Source of the DNA: a bacterium HR12
Lineage (GTDB): Bacteria > Actinomycetota > UBA4738 > HRBIN12
DNA length: 10,236 nt
Assembly: GCA_002898915.1 (NCBI GenBank)
Contig: BEHO01000015.1
Location: 1-10,236 of the forward strand
Direction of reading: 5' to 3'
In this document: positions 1 to 6,151 of the stretch, piece by piece
How the letters are laid out: each line of letters opens with the position of its first letter
How positions within the stretch are numbered: the stretch's first letter is position 1
Program-made: the position numbers and the translations under genes
The notes under the pieces: generated by a model
What the model was told of the DNA's origin: nothing
Databases searched by the model: none
What the model saw: the letters and a program-made list of their open reading frames with translations, nothing else

Positions 1-1
1 C

Positions 2-1480
2 GCGCTCGAGCGCGCGCGCTCCCTCTTCGACCTGGCCGGTGTGCGGGCGCGCTACGGGGACGTGGCCCACCCCGATCCACGGGCGGCGACCCTGATCCTC
101 CGAGACCTGGTGCTGCGGCTCGGCGAGCTCACGCCGACCCAGCGCGCGGCGGCCCGGCGCATCCTCGCCCGTCCCACGGACGGCGCTGCGGACCCGCTGG
201 GGGATGGCTACGCCGTCGCCGAGGAGACGCCGGTGTGCACCGACCACGGGTGCGTGCACTACGTCGCGTCCACGGAGGACGCTCCGGATCCCACCGACGC
301 GGATCCGGCGAACGGCGTGCCGGACTTCGTCGATCGGGCGAGCGAGACCCTCGAGGCGGTCTGGGCGGCGGAGGTCACCGGCTACGGGTACCGGGCGCCG
401 AAGTCCGACGCGACGTCCACGAACGACGGCGGCGACGGGCGGCTCGACGTCTACCTCGCGAACCTCGGCGACGACGGGCTCTACGGCTACTGCACCACCG
501 ACGACCCGAACGCCGAGGAAGGGAGCGGGTACGACTACTACGACTTTTCGGCGTACTGCGTCCTGGACGACGACTACGCGGAGTTCCCACCGCCCTCCGA
601 TGGGATCCGGGGCCTCCGCGTGACGATGGCCCACGAGTTCTTCCACGCGGTCCAGTTCGCCTACGACGCGGCGGAGGACGCCTGGTTCATGGAGTCCACC
701 GCCGCCTGGATGGAGGACGAGGTCTACGACGGGATCAACGACAACCGGCAGTACCTCCCTGCCGGAGCGCTCGGACGGCCCCGGATCCCCCTCGACCTGA
801 ACCGAGGGTTCGGGGTCTACGGGTCCTGGATCTGGCCCCGCTTCCTCTCCGAGGACGTCGGCGACCCCGACGTCATCCGGAGGACCTGGAAGCGGGCGGA
901 CGCGAGCCCGCGCGGATCGGACGCCTACAGCCTCCAGGCGTACGCGGGCGCGATCGGGTCCTACGACGGGCGGTTCCGCTGGGTGTTCGCCGACTTCGGC
1001 ATGGTGAACGCGGTGCCCGCCGCCTTCTACGAGGAGGGGCGGGCCTACCCGGCGCCACCGGAGGACGAGCGGGTCCGCGTGACGCGACGGAACGGCGGCG
1101 GCATGGGCTCCGTGACCCTCGACCACCTGACGAACGCCTACGTCGGCTTCGTCCCCGGCCGAGGGGTTCCGAGCACCGCGCGGCTCACCCTGTCCATCGA
1201 CGGGCCGCCGCGCGCGGCGGGCACGGAGGCCTCGGTGGTGATCGTCCGGCCGGACGGACGGGTCCGGTTCGCCCCCCTCGCCGTCGACCGCCGTGGGGAC
1301 ACCGGGGTGACCGTCCCCTTCGGGCGCGGGAGCGTCGCTCGGGTCGTGCTGGTGATGACGAACGCGAGCATGCGCCGGGCCGGGGGCTGCTGGCAGGACC
1401 CCACGTGGCGGTACTCGTGCGCGGCCTACCCCCGCGACGAGGACCTGCGGTTCCGCTACCGAGGCGAGCTCATCCCGTAG
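2..1480 (+). CDS. MXAN_6640-family putative secreted zinc metalloprotease, 5' end outside window
   Basis: The reading frame is already open at the left edge, so the gene probably starts upstream. An in-frame GTG at 41 would give 479 residues, but it has no ribosome binding site and no signal peptide follows it. Counting from that GTG, the zinc-binding HEFFH motif is at residues 198-202 (bases 632-646). A glutamate at 218 in WFMEST is a plausible third ligand, as in gluzincins. The segment VPDFVDRASETLEAVW (about 93-108), followed by GGDGRLDVYLANLGDDGLYGYC (about 130-151, quoted here in parts as a family hallmark), recalls the MXAN_6640 group of secreted putative metalloproteases. Cysteines at 66/71, 151/173 and 450/460 could form disulfides, which fits an extracytoplasmic protein. 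The region after residue 355 is beta-rich, as in appended C-terminal domains. Substrate is unknown. The stop codon overlaps the 3' end of the convergent membrane-protein gene by 11 bases. Confidence 0.87.
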   Translation, partial: ALERARSLFDLAGVRARYGDVAHPDPRAATLILRDLVLRLGELTPTQRAAARRILARPTDGAADPLGDGYAVAEETPVCTDHGCVHYVASTEDAPDPTDADPANGVPDFVDRASETLEAVWAAEVTGYGYRAPKSDATSTNDGGDGRLDVYLANLGDDGLYGYCTTDDPNAEEGSGYDYYDFSAYCVLDDDYAEFPPPSDGIRGLRVTMAHEFFHAVQFAYDAAEDAWFMESTAAWMEDEVYDGINDNRQYLPAGALGRPRIPLDLNRGFGVYGSWIWPRFLSEDVGDPDVIRRTWKRADASPRGSDAYSLQAYAGAIGSYDGRFRWVFADFGMVNAVPAAFYEEGRAYPAPPEDERVRVTRRNGGGMGSVTLDHLTNAYVGFVPGRGVPSTARLTLSIDGPPRAAGTEASVVIVRPDGRVRFAPLAVDRRGDTGVTVPFGRGSVARVVLVMTNASMRRAGGCWQDPTWRYSCAAYPRDEDLRFRYRGELIP

Positions 1481-3407
1481 CGGGCCGCGGCGCGAGCCCC
1501 GGGGCGAGGAGCGCCGCGGTCGCGAAGGGGAACGCGCTCCCCGCCAGGCCGTAGGTGTCGTTCACGACCCACCCGAGGAGCCCGCCGATCGCCAGGGCCA
1601 GCACGGCGTCCCGCCAGCGCGGGTCGGCCTCCAGCGCGGCGCGGAGGGGCGCGGGCGGGCGGAGCGCGCAGAGGGCCCAGACCCCGAGGCCGAGCACCGC
1701 GAGCCAGGCTGCCGGGGTGGCGGATGTGGTGCGAACGTTGTCGAGGAGGCGGACGACGAACACCACGATCGCGCCGTCCTCGGTCCGGGCGAGGTGCGTG
1801 GGGCCGCCGTCCAGGGCCCTCGCCGAGGCGACGACGAACCCGGCGGCGAAGATCACGGCCGCCGCGACCAGCGCCCAGGTCCGTGGCCCGAGTCGCCACC
1901 GGGGCAGGCCGACCCACAGGGCGGCGGCCGCCGCGAGCGTGAGGCACCCACCGAGGTCCGCGCCGAACGTGGGCAGTCCGGCCAGGGCCGCCGTCGCCAG
2001 GAGGAGCAGGAGACCCGCCCGAGGGCGGAGCCTGGCCGCCGCGAGGAGCGCGCCCGAGAGCGCGATCCCCGCGTACGCGTTGCCGAGCCCGAAGAAGCGC
2101 TCGCCGTCCAGGGCCCCACCGCCCAGCATCGGGGTGAGCTCGCTCGGCCAGCCGAGGATGCCGTCGATGCCGATGAGCGCGAGACCGATCGCCCCCACCG
2201 TGGCGAGGGCTCGCCGGGGGTCACCCCGCCCCCGGAGGAGCGCCGTCCCGGCGACGAGCGCCGTGACCCCCGTGAGCCCGAGCGCCACCACCCCGGGTCG
2301 GAACGAGGGGAGCCAGCTCGCGGGCAGCATCGCGACGAGCAGGGAGCAGGCCACGACGACGGCCGAGGTGGCGCGCCGCGAGCGCCGGGGTCCGCGCGGG
2401 GCGAAGAGGAGCGCGAGAGAGCCCGCGAGGACGACGAGCCCGAAGGCCAGGGCGGCCAGGCCGACCGGGCCGACGATCGCCTGCAGCTCGAGGAACCGCC
2501 GGAGCAGGTCGGTCGGGGGTTCGCCCTCCACCCGGATGGGCGACCCGAGCATGCGCGCGGGGGTCCGCACGCCGAGGAAGTCGAGGATCGTGGGCGCCAC
2601 GTCCACCTCGGCGACGACCCCGCCGCGGCGGGTCGTGTCCGACGTGAGCCCGCCCGTCCGCTCGCCCGTCCGCGCGAGGTCCTCGGGGGTGCCCCGGGCG
2701 AGCACGATGGCGTTCACCGTCTCGCCGCGCTCGCGCATCGCCGCGGACGCGCCGGCGCCGACCACGATCACGAGCACCTCCGCCGCATCGGTCCGCGCGA
2801 GCACGGCGCGGATCACCTCCGGGGAGGGGCTCACGACGACGTCCGCCGCGAGCGCCTCTCGCGCTCCCGCGCCGGCGCCCGTCCAGGTCTGCACGTACGC
2901 GACCCAGGCCACGGGGATCCTCCCCGACGCGTCCATGGCGGCCAGCGCGGCGGGCTCCGCGACGCCGTCCCCGCCGGAGTCCGGATCCGCGTACCCGACC
3001 GTGACCCCCGCGTCCGCCAGCGTCGAGCCGAGCAGCCCGACCCCCTCCGTTCGCTCGACGATGGGGGCGAGGTCCACCTGGATCCCTTCGTCCGTGACGC
3101 CGATCGCCACGTCGCCCTCCGGCGCGTCCCGAACCGGACGGCCGGCGCCGACGGCGAGCGCCGTGCGCGCCGGTCGGTCGGCGCCGCCGGTGGTCGTGAG
3201 CAGGCCGATCCCGCCCGCTCGGGCGAGCGTGGCCAGGAGCGGGTCCCGGAGGGCCTGGTCGTAGGCGAGCTCGGGCACGACGACCAGCACGACCTGCCGC
3301 TCCGGCGCGGCCCACGCCGGCCCGGCCGGGCCGAGCAGGTTCGCCGCGATGAGCAGGGCGCCGAGCGCCCGCGCGCGGCGTCTCGCGGCAGCTCCGGGCT
3401 CGGCCAC
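1470..3407 (-). CDS. Polytopic membrane protein with alkaline-phosphatase-like extracytoplasmic domain
   Basis: A 645-residue protein starting at GTG. Residues 13-34 form a signal or anchor segment ending in AWAAP. Residues about 38-300 resemble a degenerate alkaline-phosphatase-superfamily fold: a hydrophobic strand QVVLVVVPEL at 38-47, a GLLTTTGG stretch at 68-75 followed by a TALAVGAG turn, and VDVAPTILDFLGV at 269-281, which matches the end of that fold. The usual metal-ligand aspartates and histidines are not obvious, so catalysis is doubtful. From about 311 to 638 there are roughly ten hydrophobic helices, with polar motifs RFFGLGNAYAGI (438-449), FGADLGG (481-487) and VVNDTYGLAG (614-623) that look conserved rather than structural. 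I recall similar architectures in uncharacterised Gram-positive membrane proteins, possibly envelope-related, but cannot name a function. The GTG start is supported by a -10 hexamer six bases upstream, implying a leaderless mRNA. Confidence 0.85.
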   Translation of the reverse strand: MAEPGAAARRRARALGALLIAANLLGPAGPAWAAPERQVVLVVVPELAYDQALRDPLLATLARAGGIGLLTTTGGADRPARTALAVGAGRPVRDAPEGDVAIGVTDEGIQVDLAPIVERTEGVGLLGSTLADAGVTVGYADPDSGGDGVAEPAALAAMDASGRIPVAWVAYVQTWTGAGAGAREALAADVVVSPSPEVIRAVLARTDAAEVLVIVVGAGASAAMRERGETVNAIVLARGTPEDLARTGERTGGLTSDTTRRGGVVAEVDVAPTILDFLGVRTPARMLGSPIRVEGEPPTDLLRRFLELQAIVGPVGLAALAFGLVVLAGSLALLFAPRGPRRSRRATSAVVVACSLLVAMLPASWLPSFRPGVVALGLTGVTALVAGTALLRGRGDPRRALATVGAIGLALIGIDGILGWPSELTPMLGGGALDGERFFGLGNAYAGIALSGALLAAARLRPRAGLLLLLATAALAGLPTFGADLGGCLTLAAAAALWVGLPRWRLGPRTWALVAAAVIFAAGFVVASARALDGGPTHLARTEDGAIVVFVVRLLDNVRTTSATPAAWLAVLGLGVWALCALRPPAPLRAALEADPRWRDAVLALAIGGLLGWVVNDTYGLAGSAFPFATAALLAPGLAPRPATG

Positions 3408-3413
3408 GGCCGC

Positions 3414-3419
3414 AGTCTA
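3414..3419 (-). promoter_or_regulatory. -10 element (TAGACT) for a leaderless transcript
   Basis: On the minus strand TAGACT lies exactly six bases before the GTG at 3407, so transcription would begin at or within a base of the start codon. No ribosome binding site is present between them. This geometry is typical of leaderless genes in Actinomycetota. No TTGACA-like -35 is seen 16-18 bases upstream. Confidence 0.6.
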
Positions 3420-3448
3420 GGCGCTCGCAGGATGCCGCCGGGTCGCGC

Positions 3449-3464
3449 CGGTCAGTCCTGACCG
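3449..3464. promoter_or_regulatory. 16-base palindrome at the peptidase stop codon, possible operator or terminator
   Basis: CGGTCAG-TC-CTGACCG gives two perfect 7-bp arms around a 2-base centre. It includes the TGA stop of the SDH-type peptidase (3452-3454). Its centre is about 50 bases upstream of the inferred transcription start of the downstream membrane-protein gene, a usual place for an operator. It could instead fold in RNA as a short terminator stem, but a 2-base loop is sterically poor and no U-run follows, so a dimeric protein site is a little more likely. Confidence 0.4.
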
Positions 3465-4303
3465 AGCCGCCGACCGCCCGGCTCCGGCCGCGGCCCGTAG
3501 GGGGTCGGGATGAACTCCACCGAGGGGCGGCGGCCCCGCGGCTGCGGGTACAGCGCGAGCATCTCGCGGACCTCGGTCGGCAGATCGGTGGAGACGTTGA
3601 GGCCGAGCTCCGCGGCGAGCTCCGCCGTGATCGGGAAGTCGTGGGTCCAGCGGCCCTCGGAGAGGATCGTGGCGAGCTGTTCGGCCCGGTCGTGCGGGAC
3701 GTCGTTCCCCGTGAGCAGCTCGTACACGAGGTCGTGCACCTGCCGCCGCGCCTTCGTCGCCAGGTCCGCGAGGATGAGGGTCTGGTCATCGAGCTCGTTC
3801 GGGTCCTTGCGCTCGACCGCGGCGAGGATCGAGGCCGCCGGGAACTGGCCGACCTGCGGGTCCACCGGCCCGAGGACCGCGGAGGGCGCCATGAGGATGC
3901 GGTCCGCGGCGAGGGCGATCAGCGTCCCGCCGCTCATCGCGTAGTGCGGCACCATGACCGTCACCTCCGCGGGGTGACGGGAGAGCGCCCGGGCGATCTG
4001 TTCCGCGGCGAGGACGAGCCCGCCCGGCGTGTGGATGATGAGGTCGATCGGGACGCTCGGGTCCGTGAGCTCGATCGCGCGGAGGACGGCCTCGGAGTCG
4101 TCCACGTCGATGTAGCGACCGAACGGCAGGCCGAAGAAGCTGAACCCCTCCTGCCGGTGGATGAGCGTGATGACTCGGGTGCCGCGCCGCCGCTCGAGCC
4201 GGTTGATGGCCGCCACCCGACGCGCCATGAGGATCCGTTGCTGCAGCAGCGGCTGGAAGCTCGAGAGCAGGATGATCAGCCAGATCAGGCTCACGATGTC
4301 CAT
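3452..4303 (-). CDS. SDH-family membrane-anchored serine peptidase (ClpP/SppA-like fold)
   Basis: A 283-residue protein of the serine dehydrogenase proteinase (SDH_sah, PF01972-like) group. Residues 3-20 form one N-terminal membrane helix (VSLIWLIILLSSFQPLL), followed by a basic helix QQRILMARRVAAINRLERRR that is typical of this family. The ClpP-fold core shows HTPGG at 91-95, the oxyanion-region signature, and the nucleophile Ser124 in MSGGT (123-127). VLGPVDPQ (143-150) contributes Asp148, and THDFPIT (220-226) includes a conserved HD pair. The N-terminal helix probably places the peptidase on the membrane, where such proteins degrade membrane peptides or short proteins; the substrate here is unknown. 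The start is an ATG preceded by GGAGGT at a 5-base spacing. The next gene downstream begins 44 bases after the stop but has its own promoter. Confidence 0.9.
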   Translation of the reverse strand: MDIVSLIWLIILLSSFQPLLQQRILMARRVAAINRLERRRGTRVITLIHRQEGFSFFGLPFGRYIDVDDSEAVLRAIELTDPSVPIDLIIHTPGGLVLAAEQIARALSRHPAEVTVMVPHYAMSGGTLIALAADRILMAPSAVLGPVDPQVGQFPAASILAAVERKDPNELDDQTLILADLATKARRQVHDLVYELLTGNDVPHDRAEQLATILSEGRWTHDFPITAELAAELGLNVSTDLPTEVREMLALYPQPRGRRPSVEFIPTPYGPRPEPGGRRLGQD

Positions 4304-4308
4304 GGCTC

Positions 4309-4316
4309 ACCTCCTC
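4309..4316 (-). promoter_or_regulatory. Strong ribosome binding site of the SDH-type peptidase
   Basis: On the minus strand GAGGAGGT ends five bases before the ATG at 4303. It fixes this start against a nearby out-of-frame ATG at 4310. Confidence 0.75.
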
Positions 4317-4340
4317 GCCCTCTGGTGCACGACGCGCGGG

Positions 4341-4349
4341 AGCGTATCA
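4341..4349 (-). promoter_or_regulatory. Extended -10 promoter (TGATACGCT) for the SDH-type peptidase
   Basis: TGA followed by TACGCT on the minus strand fits an extended -10 (TGn-TAnnnT). The inferred start point near 4334 would leave a leader of about 30 bases carrying the ribosome binding site. No clear -35 is seen, which the TGn extension could offset. Confidence 0.45.
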
Positions 4350-4358
4350 GCGGACCGC

Positions 4359-4389
4359 AACGACGCGGTCTCTCCCCATCGGCGTCGTT
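4359..4389 (-). terminator. Stem-loop between thioredoxin-like gene and SDH-type peptidase
   Basis: AACGACGC (4359-4366) and GCGTCGTT (4382-4389) are perfect 8-base inverted arms with a 15-base loop. The stem starts 18 bases past the stop of the thioredoxin-like gene and lies upstream of the peptidase promoter, so it would separate the two units. There is no U-tract. A smaller palindrome, GAACG-CC-CGTTC at 4397-4408, overlaps the stop codon itself. Confidence 0.4.
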
Positions 4390-4406
4390 CACGCGAGAAC
4401 GCCCGT

Positions 4407-4991
4407 TCAGCCGGTGGCGCGCAGGTACGCCGGCTCGTTGCCGGGCCGCCACTTGATGCTGCAGCCGACCGCCGGCCGCTGGTCCTGGGGGACCGGCCGT
4501 CCGGCGAGGACGGCGTCGATCGCGCGTCGGATGTCCTCGCAGGTCACGGGCACGTCGTTGCCGGGGCGGCTCCCGTCGAGCTGGCCGCGGTACACGAGCC
4601 GGCGGCGCTCGTCGAACAGGAAGGGGTCCGGCGTGCACGCCGCCGTGTATGCCTTCGCCACCTCCTGGGTCTCGTCGAAGAGGTAGGGGAACGTGAACCC
4701 GGCGAGGCGCGCCTGCTCGGCCAGGCTCTCCGGGGCGTCCTCGGGATAGGCCTCGGGGTCGTTCGCGCTGATCGCCACGATCCCCAGGTCGGCCTCGGCG
4801 TAGTCCCGGGCGAGCTGGGCGATCCCGGCCTCGACGTGCTTGACGTACGGGCAGTGCCGACAGATGAACAGGACGAGGAGCCCCTTCTTCCCGTCGAAGT
4901 CCGAGCGGCGGACGATCTGGCCGGTGCGGACGTCGGGGAGGGCGAAGTCCGGGGCCTCCGTGCCGAGCGCGAGCAGGGAACCGGTCGCCAT
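4407..4991 (-). CDS. Thioredoxin-family protein (peroxiredoxin-like PRX_like1 group)
   Basis: A 194-residue thioredoxin-fold protein. The N-terminus LGTEAPDFALPDVRTGQ (9-25) is the AhpC/TSA-type opening. ICRHCPYVKHVEAG (43-56) holds a CXXC pair, Cys44 and Cys47, at the redox position; relatives carry CNHCPYVKH here. AACTPDPFLFDERR (118-130) holds Cys119 and the cis-proline region, and VGCSIKW (175-181) near the C-terminus, with Cys177, is a family hallmark. It is probably a cytosolic thiol oxidoreductase or peroxidase; partner and substrate are unknown. No signal peptide is present. The ATG start follows GGAGGT by nine bases. The VOC-family gene ends 39 bases upstream on the same strand with no terminator in between, so both are probably transcribed from the promoter in front of the VOC gene. 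Confidence 0.92.
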   Translation of the reverse strand: MATGSLLALGTEAPDFALPDVRTGQIVRRSDFDGKKGLLVLFICRHCPYVKHVEAGIAQLARDYAEADLGIVAISANDPEAYPEDAPESLAEQARLAGFTFPYLFDETQEVAKAYTAACTPDPFLFDERRRLVYRGQLDGSRPGNDVPVTCEDIRRAIDAVLAGRPVPQDQRPAVGCSIKWRPGNEPAYLRATG

Positions 4992-5000
4992 CTCGATCTC

Positions 5001-5006
5001 ACCTCC
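5001..5006 (-). promoter_or_regulatory. Ribosome binding site of the thioredoxin-like gene
   Basis: GGAGGT on the minus strand lies nine bases before the ATG at 4991. It decides the start against an upstream out-of-frame ATG at 5008. Confidence 0.7.
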
Positions 5007-5030
5007 ACGCCAACGGGTCCACGCCCGATG

Positions 5031-5543
5031 CTACCGAGAAGGGTCGACCGGGGGAGCGGCGCGGTACGCCTCCTCGAGGCGCGCGAGGTCGAGCTTCACC
5101 TGCCGCAGCATCTCCTCGGCCACGCGTCCCGCCCGCGTCGGATCCGGATCCCCCAGCATCTCGTGCAGACGCCGAGGGACGATCTGCCAGCGGACGCCGA
5201 ACCGGTCGACGATCCATCCGCACGCCTGGGGTTCCGCCCCGTCGCGCAGGAAGGCACCCCAGTACCGGTCTACCTCCTCCTGGTCCTCGCACAGGACCAG
5301 GAAGGAGACGGCGTCGTTGAACGGGTCGTGGGGGCCCGCCGAGATGGCCATGAAGGGTTGCCCGAAGAGCGTGAACCGGACCACGGTGACCGTCCCGGCG
5401 GGACCGCTCGGTGAGTCGGCGGGGAGCGTGGTCACCTCCTCCACGCGTGAGGCGGGGAAGACGCTGGCATAGAAGCGGGCGGCCTCTTCGGCCTCTCGCG
5501 CATACCAGAGATGCGGGACGATCTTCGCCGGGTTCGCGTCCAT
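5031..5543 (-). CDS. VOC-family protein, PhnB / 3-demethylubiquinone methyltransferase-like type
   Basis: A 170-residue protein of the vicinal-oxygen-chelate fold. KIVPHLWYAREAEEAARFYASVFPAS (from residue 7, quoted in part) is the classic opening of the PhnB/3-dmu-9_3-mt group. It is followed by VVRFTLFGQPFMAISAG at 54-70, DAVSFLVLCEDQEEVDRYW at 77-95, and GWIVDRFGVRWQIVPRRLHEML at 109-130. The C-terminal segment after 135 (RAGRVAEEMLRQVKLDLARLEEAY) is a helical tail common in this group. The old methyltransferase name is misleading, as members are mostly uncharacterised metal-dependent or binding proteins. The start is the ATG at 5543, preceded by a GGGAGG site at about ten bases. An open frame continues upstream antisense to the DUF1801 gene, but it is GC-driven and lacks homology. 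It probably forms an operon with the downstream thioredoxin-like gene. Confidence 0.92.
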   Translation of the reverse strand: MDANPAKIVPHLWYAREAEEAARFYASVFPASRVEEVTTLPADSPSGPAGTVTVVRFTLFGQPFMAISAGPHDPFNDAVSFLVLCEDQEEVDRYWGAFLRDGAEPQACGWIVDRFGVRWQIVPRRLHEMLGDPDPTRAGRVAEEMLRQVKLDLARLEEAYRAAPPVDPSR

Positions 5544-5570
5544 GGTTCCAGCCCCCTCCCGTCGTAGTGC

Positions 5571-5602
5571 CCAGCCTACCGGCGGGCTCCGAAGTAGGCT
5601 GG
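5571..5602. promoter_or_regulatory. Mirror-image overlapping divergent promoters (VOC gene and DUF1801 gene)
   Basis: CCAGCCTAC (5571-5579) and GTAGGCTGG (5594-5602) are perfect 9-base inverted arms 14 bases apart. Each arm holds a TAGGCT hexamer reading outward: plus strand 5595-5600, 18 bases before AGGGGG and then GTG at 5625; minus strand 5578-5573, with the ATG at 5543. Predicted transcription starts fall near 5607 and 5566. A -35 placed 17 bases upstream of either -10 would overlap the other -10, so the two promoters occupy the same DNA. The same palindrome could also bind a dimeric regulator. Confidence 0.5.
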
Positions 5603-5624
5603 GGCGACCGAGGGGGTGATGAGC

Positions 5625-6092
5625 GTGGGGGCTCCAGGCAAGGGCGCCAGCCGGAGACGGCGCACCGGTGGCGAGGACGACGCGTTCACGCCGGAAGAGC
5701 GGGCCGCGATGCGCGAGCGCGCCCGCGAACTCCGGGCGGCGCGGCGTCCGCGCTCGCCGGAGGAGGCGGAGCGCGAGGTCCTCGCGAGGATCGCGGAGAT
5801 GCCGGAGCCGGACCGCGGGATGGGCGAACGGCTCCACGCGATCGTGCGGAGCGTCGCGCCCGACCTCGTCCCGCGGCTCTGGTACGGGATGCCGGCCTAC
5901 GCGAAGGACGGCAAGGTCCTGTGCTTCTTCCAGCCGGCGTCCAAGTTCGGAACCAGGTACGCCACCTTCGGCTTCACCGACCAGGCGAGGCTCGACCAGG
6001 GCGCGATGTGGCCGGTCTCCTTCGCCCTCACGGAGCTCACCGCGGCCGAGGAGCGGAAGATCACGACCCTCGTCCGCCGGGCCGTCCGGTGA
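5625..6092 (+). CDS. DUF1801 (YdhG-like) domain protein
   Basis: A protein of about 155 residues. The first 60 residues are charged and variable ([12 protein letters not shown]..., then a basic helix rich in Arg and Glu). The DUF1801 domain fills the remainder: the helix [35 protein letters not shown], quoted here in parts, then [20 protein letters not shown] and the closing [27 protein letters not shown] and the KVLCFFQ strand are hallmark segments of the family, which is sometimes labelled iron chaperone by analogy; no function is established here. The start is uncertain: GTG 5616, ATG 5619 and GTG 5625 are all in frame, and only 5625 sits at a normal eight-base spacing from AGGGGG (5611-5616). 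It is divergent from the VOC gene and converges with the kinase gene. Confidence 0.9.
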   Translation: MGAPGKGASRRRRTGGEDDAFTPEERAAMRERARELRAARRPRSPEEAEREVLARIAEMPEPDRGMGERLHAIVRSVAPDLVPRLWYGMPAYAKDGKVLCFFQPASKFGTRYATFGFTDQARLDQGAMWPVSFALTELTAAEERKITTLVRRAVR

Positions 6093-6106
6093 TGCCGCTC
6101 CCTCCA

Positions 6107-6147
6107 CGGAGGCGGACGAGGATCGAACCCGCCGGCCGCATCGCCTC
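6107..6147 (-). other. tRNA-Ser-like 3' fragment / stem-loop between convergent genes
   Basis: Read on the minus strand, GTTCGATCC matches the tRNA T-loop rule (G53, TTCRANY, C61). A 5-bp stem GCGGG/CTCGT flanks the loop, with two G-U pairs. It is followed by CCGCCTC and C, the acceptor and discriminator positions seen at the end of many bacterial tRNA-Ser genes. No matching D or anticodon arm is found upstream, where the kinase gene ends at 6152. GAGGCG (6147-6142) can also pair with CGCCTC (6114-6109), so the segment could simply serve as a terminator stem. A further 12-base palindrome, CCTCC-AC-GGAGG, lies at 6101-6112. Confidence 0.35.
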
Positions 6148-6151
6148 GAGG

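Noticed and set aside
1555..3461. Two long plus-strand frames (1555-3264 and 1794-3461) opposite the membrane protein
   Set aside because: Low-complexity Arg/Ser/Ala/Pro translations without domains. The minus strand has a signal segment, helices and family-like motifs.
2221..3789. A 522-codon minus-strand frame spanning the peptidase and membrane protein genes
   Set aside because: It is an out-of-frame shadow of two well-supported genes and has no homologous character.
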